A stretch of DNA of 45,565 bases from Roseibacillus ishigakijimensis (lineage in GTDB: Bacteria; Verrucomicrobiota; Verrucomicrobiia; Verrucomicrobiales; Akkermansiaceae), in contig NZ_JAENIO010000034.1 of the NCBI RefSeq assembly GCF_016595415.1, positions 1 to 45,565 of the forward strand, written 5' to 3'. Positions 43,309 through 45,565 of this stretch are shown here, piece after piece. How positions within the stretch are numbered: the first letter of the stretch is position 1; every line of letters starts with the position of its first letter. A program made the translations under genes and the position numbers. The notes below the pieces were generated by a model. The model did not search any database. It saw nothing but the letters and a program-made list of their open reading frames with translations, and was not told the DNA's origin.

Positions 43309-44379
43309 ATGTCCAATTACGCACTCATTCTAGCCGGTGGCTCCGGCACCCGGTTCTGGCCTCTTTCCCGCAACCGGCAACCGAAACAACTCCTCGATCT
43401 CTTTGGCGACGGCACTCTGCTGGAGCAGACCATTGCCCGCTTGGAGGGCCTCGTGCCCCATGAAAACATCTTCATCCTGACCAATGAGGTGCAGGAAGCG
43501 AAGACCCGCGAAGTCGCCTCCATGCTGCCAGCGGAGAACATCTTTGCCGAGCCCGCCAAACGCGACACCGCTCCCGCAGTCGCTCTCGGCATCGGACTCA
43601 TCGCGGCCCGCGATCCCGATGCCACCATGATGGTCTTACCCGCCGACCAGCTCATCCGCGATACCGCCGCCTACCAACAAGTGATGCGCGACGCGGTTGC
43701 GGTCGCCGCCCAGACCGAAGCCCTCGTCACCGTCGGCATCAAGCCCACCTGGCCATGCCCGAGCTACGGCTACATCGAGCGCGGCAACAAGGCCACCATC
43801 ACCGGCTGCGAAGTCCAGAACGCACCCTACGAGGTGAGCCGTTTCCGCGAAAAGCCCGCCCCGGAACTCGCTGAGAAATTCCTCAAAGCCGGCAATTTCG
43901 CCTGGAATGCCGGAATGTTCATCTGGTCGGTGCCCACCGTCCTTGCCCAGCTGGAAAAACACGCTCCCGAGTTGCGCAAGTTTGTGAAGGAGCTTTGCCG
44001 TTCCTCCGACCTCACTGCCACAGTGGCAGCCCAGTTCCCGGAGCTGACCCCGATTTCCATCGACTACGCCCTCATGGAAAAAGCGGAGCGGGTGCTCAAT
44101 ATCGAAGCCACCTTCGACTGGGATGATGTCGGCTCTTGGATCTCGGTCGCCAAATACCTCGACCAGCAGGGCGAGACCAATGCCACCAACACCGACCTGG
44201 CACTGATTGAGGCGGAGAACAACATTGTCTTCAACAATAACAAAGGGGTGAAAGTCGCTCTCCTCGGCGTCAATGACCTCATTGTGGTGCAAACGGAAGA
44301 CGCCCTTCTCGTCGCCAACCGCCATCAGGCCGACGCCATTAAAAAGCTCTCCGACCAACTGCCCGAAGGACTGCTGTAG
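43309..44379 (+). CDS. manC: Mannose-1-phosphate guanylyltransferase (ManC/CpsB family)
   Basis: A 356-aa nucleotidyltransferase that makes GDP-mannose from mannose-1-phosphate and GTP for surface polysaccharides. The signature LAGGSGTRFWPLSR lies at residues 8-21, with VLPADQLI, FREKPAPELAEKFL, WNAGMFIWSVPTVL and DWDDVGSW in order. It lacks the C-terminal phosphomannose isomerase domain of bifunctional forms. ATG 43309 is used. It has its own terminator. Confidence 0.95.
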   Translation: MSNYALILAGGSGTRFWPLSRNRQPKQLLDLFGDGTLLEQTIARLEGLVPHENIFILTNEVQEAKTREVASMLPAENIFAEPAKRDTAPAVALGIGLIAARDPDATMMVLPADQLIRDTAAYQQVMRDAVAVAAQTEALVTVGIKPTWPCPSYGYIERGNKATITGCEVQNAPYEVSRFREKPAPELAEKFLKAGNFAWNAGMFIWSVPTVLAQLEKHAPELRKFVKELCRSSDLTATVAAQFPELTPISIDYALMEKAERVLNIEATFDWDDVGSWISVAKYLDQQGETNATNTDLALIEAENNIVFNNNKGVKVALLGVNDLIVVQTEDALLVANRHQADAIKKLSDQLPEGLL

Positions 44380-44437
44380 GCAGGGCGACAGGGAGGTGAA
44401 TCTCCCGCACCACCCTCCAGAAACTGAAAAAAGCATG

Positions 44438-44476
44438 GAAAAAGGTCCGGCGGGAAACTGCTCGGACCTTTCTTTT
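44438..44476 (+). terminator. Rho-independent terminator of manC
   Basis: AAAGGTCCG (44441-44449) pairs with CGGACCTTT (44463-44471), 13-base loop, followed by a T-rich tail CTTTTT. It lies about 60 bases past the stop codon. Confidence 0.9.
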
Positions 44477-44477
44477 T

Positions 44478-44640
44478 GGGCCCTTCGACACCATCGCCGC
44501 CCTCTTCGAAATCAGCGATGCCCCCGTGCAGACTTACGACAAACTCGTCCTCCGCCCCACCTGGAGGTCAAGATATCCGACTATTCCGCAATGCCTGACA
44601 ATCGACCCGTTCCAAGATTTTCGGATCAGGAAGAGAAACG
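44478..44640 (+). pseudogene. Protein-like gene fragment after the manC terminator
   Basis: A plus-strand frame from about 44478 reads GPFDTIAALFEISDAP and then VQTYDKLVLRPTW before losing coding character. It has the look of a decayed gene (even codon use, proper GC), but I do not recognise a family. It has no start and may continue nowhere. It marks the border of the AT-rich right end. Confidence 0.3.
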
Positions 44641-44860
44641 ATAACGATTTCTTTCGTCTTGCGGCAGCATCGGGAAATCAGTAAATTAAGCTTTGAATCA
44701 GAGACTTCCGCAAATGACTAACACCAAGCCCCCAACACCCACCCAAATAACGGACATTCTCAACAACCGTCCTGCTTCTATCGCAGCATCGTCGTGCTAA
44801 GAATGACTTTTCGACTAAAAATATTCTAAGGGAATCTAAACTCGAGTGTCCTACTATTGT
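44641..44860. other. AT-rich spacer before the right-end gene
   Basis: No clear gene. A 28-residue ORF (ATG 44714, MTNTKPPTPTQITDILNNRP onward) is too short to judge and could be the 5' remnant of a gene. The base composition falls sharply here, as in the adjacent coding region. Confidence 0.3.
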
Positions 44861-45421
44861 ATGAAAATCATCATGTTAATAGCAATTGTCTCTCTTTTGG
44901 CTCCACAGGGTCTAGCACAAGATACATTGAAGAGCTTTAGAGCGCTCTCACAAGAGAATATTGGAGGTGGAGTTGACGGTCGGAAAGAGTGGGCGAAGGA
45001 GAAGGCGCATCCTGGTTATGTTTGCGTTTCTACTAGTGGAATTGCTTGGGTCTATAAGTCTCCACCTTATACTGGAGGTGGACATGGCGATGGTATTTCT
45101 CCACTAAAATTTTATGGTCGAGTCGTGGATTCCGAGCTCAATCCATTGAAGGGTGCTTCTGTCGCAGAGAAACCTGTCGATCTTGGAGATGGAAGATTAT
45201 CCCTCTCTAAGAAGGTTATGACAGACTCAAAGGGAGCCTTTCTCCTTGGGTCCTTCGTTGGTGCTGCGCTTTCATTGGGAGAATATGAGGGTGATGTCTA
45301 TCAGTCAGATTTTAAGACGTTTGTTGTGAGCTGTGAGGGATATGAGAACCTTGAAATTACTGTTGGATTTGGTTGTCCTGAAGTCTTTATTCAACTAACG
45401 CCTATCAAGGTTGACGACTAA
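44861..45421 (+). CDS. AT-rich secreted protein with carboxypeptidase-regulatory-like domain
   Basis: A 186-aa exported protein of unknown function. ATG 44861 gives a signal peptide (MKIIMLIAIVSLLAPQGLAQ); GTG 44846 would add five residues. The mature part contains a Gly/His-rich stretch (PPYTGGGHGDGISPLKFY) and a segment FYGRVVDSELNPLKGASVAE...DSKGAFLLGS that resembles carboxypeptidase regulatory-like (beta-sandwich) domains. Its codons favour A/T at third positions, unlike the GC-rich neighbours, so recent transfer is likely. Confidence 0.7.
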   Translation: MKIIMLIAIVSLLAPQGLAQDTLKSFRALSQENIGGGVDGRKEWAKEKAHPGYVCVSTSGIAWVYKSPPYTGGGHGDGISPLKFYGRVVDSELNPLKGASVAEKPVDLGDGRLSLSKKVMTDSKGAFLLGSFVGAALSLGEYEGDVYQSDFKTFVVSCEGYENLEITVGFGCPEVFIQLTPIKVDD

Positions 45422-45468
45422 TTAAGCCGATGCCGAACAAACCACTGAGGCCAACTGACAAGTGATTT

Positions 45469-45565
45469 TTAGGAAAACTGTTCACCGAGTTTGGGGTGGG
45501 TTTTCTTGATTGTTTCGATGGTTTTGAGGAGTGGGCTGTTTGATTTTTCCAGGGCTTTGAGGTAG
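45469..45565 (-). CDS. C-terminal end of an unidentified gene (cut by window edge)
   Basis: On the minus strand the last 31 codons before TAA (complement of 45469-45471) read as a lysine-rich helix: LKALEKSNSPLLKTIETIKK, then THPKLGEQFS. The gene continues beyond the window. It converges on the AT-rich secreted protein and shares its composition. The product cannot be told from this piece. Confidence 0.45.
   Translation of the reverse strand, partial: YLKALEKSNSPLLKTIETIKKTHPKLGEQFS

Noticed and set aside
1-45565. CRISPR arrays, rRNA genes, prophage or replication origin
   Set aside because: No regularly spaced repeats, no rRNA-like sequence, no phage structural genes and no DnaA-box cluster were seen.

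Overview
The window looks like chromosomal DNA of a GC-rich member of the Verrucomicrobiota, probably near the Verrucomicrobiaceae / Roseibacillus / Luteolibacter group. This rests on lineage-typical proteins: a PVC-type membrane-bound dehydrogenase with a CXXCH haem site, a planctomycete-type small cytochrome c, a PATR (autotransporter-associated beta-strand) protein, the secreted-protein motif 'YxLxxSxDLxxW', the LRxSIDLH-type SRPBCC protein and the DUF3686/flotillin/YqiJ locus. No species is claimed. GC is high throughout except the extreme right end (about 44.6-45.5 kb), which is clearly AT-richer and looks like accessory DNA.

Layout. 0-1.8 kb: an MntR-type manganese regulator, then a decayed secreted-protein gene. 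1.85-9.1 kb: a 1554-aa secreted FG-GAP/PVC-dehydrogenase/cytochrome c fusion converging on a PATR-repeat surface protein, with a bidirectional terminator between them. 9.7-11.7 kb: a sodium/solute symporter. 11.8-15.1 kb: rlmH, then a two-gene DNA-repair unit (radical SAM protein with HhH, and a DUF4130-UdgX uracil-DNA glycosylase fusion) preceded by a perfect 10-bp palindrome. 15.1-17.7 kb, minus strand: three tRNA genes or tRNA-like genes (CAT, His, Lys) directly upstream of an HNH endonuclease gene that overlaps an RtcB-type RNA ligase gene. 17.7-18.6 kb: no large gene, but a compact promoter-SD-small ORF-terminator unit on the minus strand. 18.6-23.0 kb: a tightly overlapping metal-handling operon (unknown protein, COG0523 GTPase, broken FeoB-like G domain, FAD oxidoreductase, second COG0523 GTPase). 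23.1-25.4 kb: parvulin and valine-pyruvate aminotransferase. 25.5-29.9 kb: peroxiredoxin, a TPR-like lipoprotein, mutY, an HU-type protein, an SRPBCC protein and an RlpA-like lipoprotein. 30.0-33.0 kb: thrB, a Uma2-family nuclease and thrC. 33.1-41.6 kb, minus strand: a YqiJ-like membrane protein, a flotillin and a giant DUF3686 AAA ATPase, split by a REP-associated tyrosine transposase (RAYT) with its own inverted REP elements. 41.7-45.6 kb: a secreted double-psi-barrel-like protein, a small lipoprotein cytochrome c, a DUF971 protein, mannose-1-phosphate guanylyltransferase, gene debris, an AT-rich secreted protein and the cut-off end of another gene.

How the genes work together. Threonine synthesis (thrB, thrC), base-excision repair (mutY, UdgX fusion), metal homeostasis (mntR, two COG0523 GTPases) and redox or outer-surface functions (PVC dehydrogenase, cytochromes, PATR protein) are all housekeeping or niche functions. 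The least-described assemblies are (1) the co-directional tRNA cluster-HNH-RtcB unit, (2) the YqiJ-flotillin-DUF3686 membrane ATPase locus with its RAYT insertion, (3) the COG0523 pair operon with a broken GTPase in the middle, and (4) the small minus-strand unit at 18.1-18.4 kb. No CRISPR array, prophage, rRNA or origin was seen.
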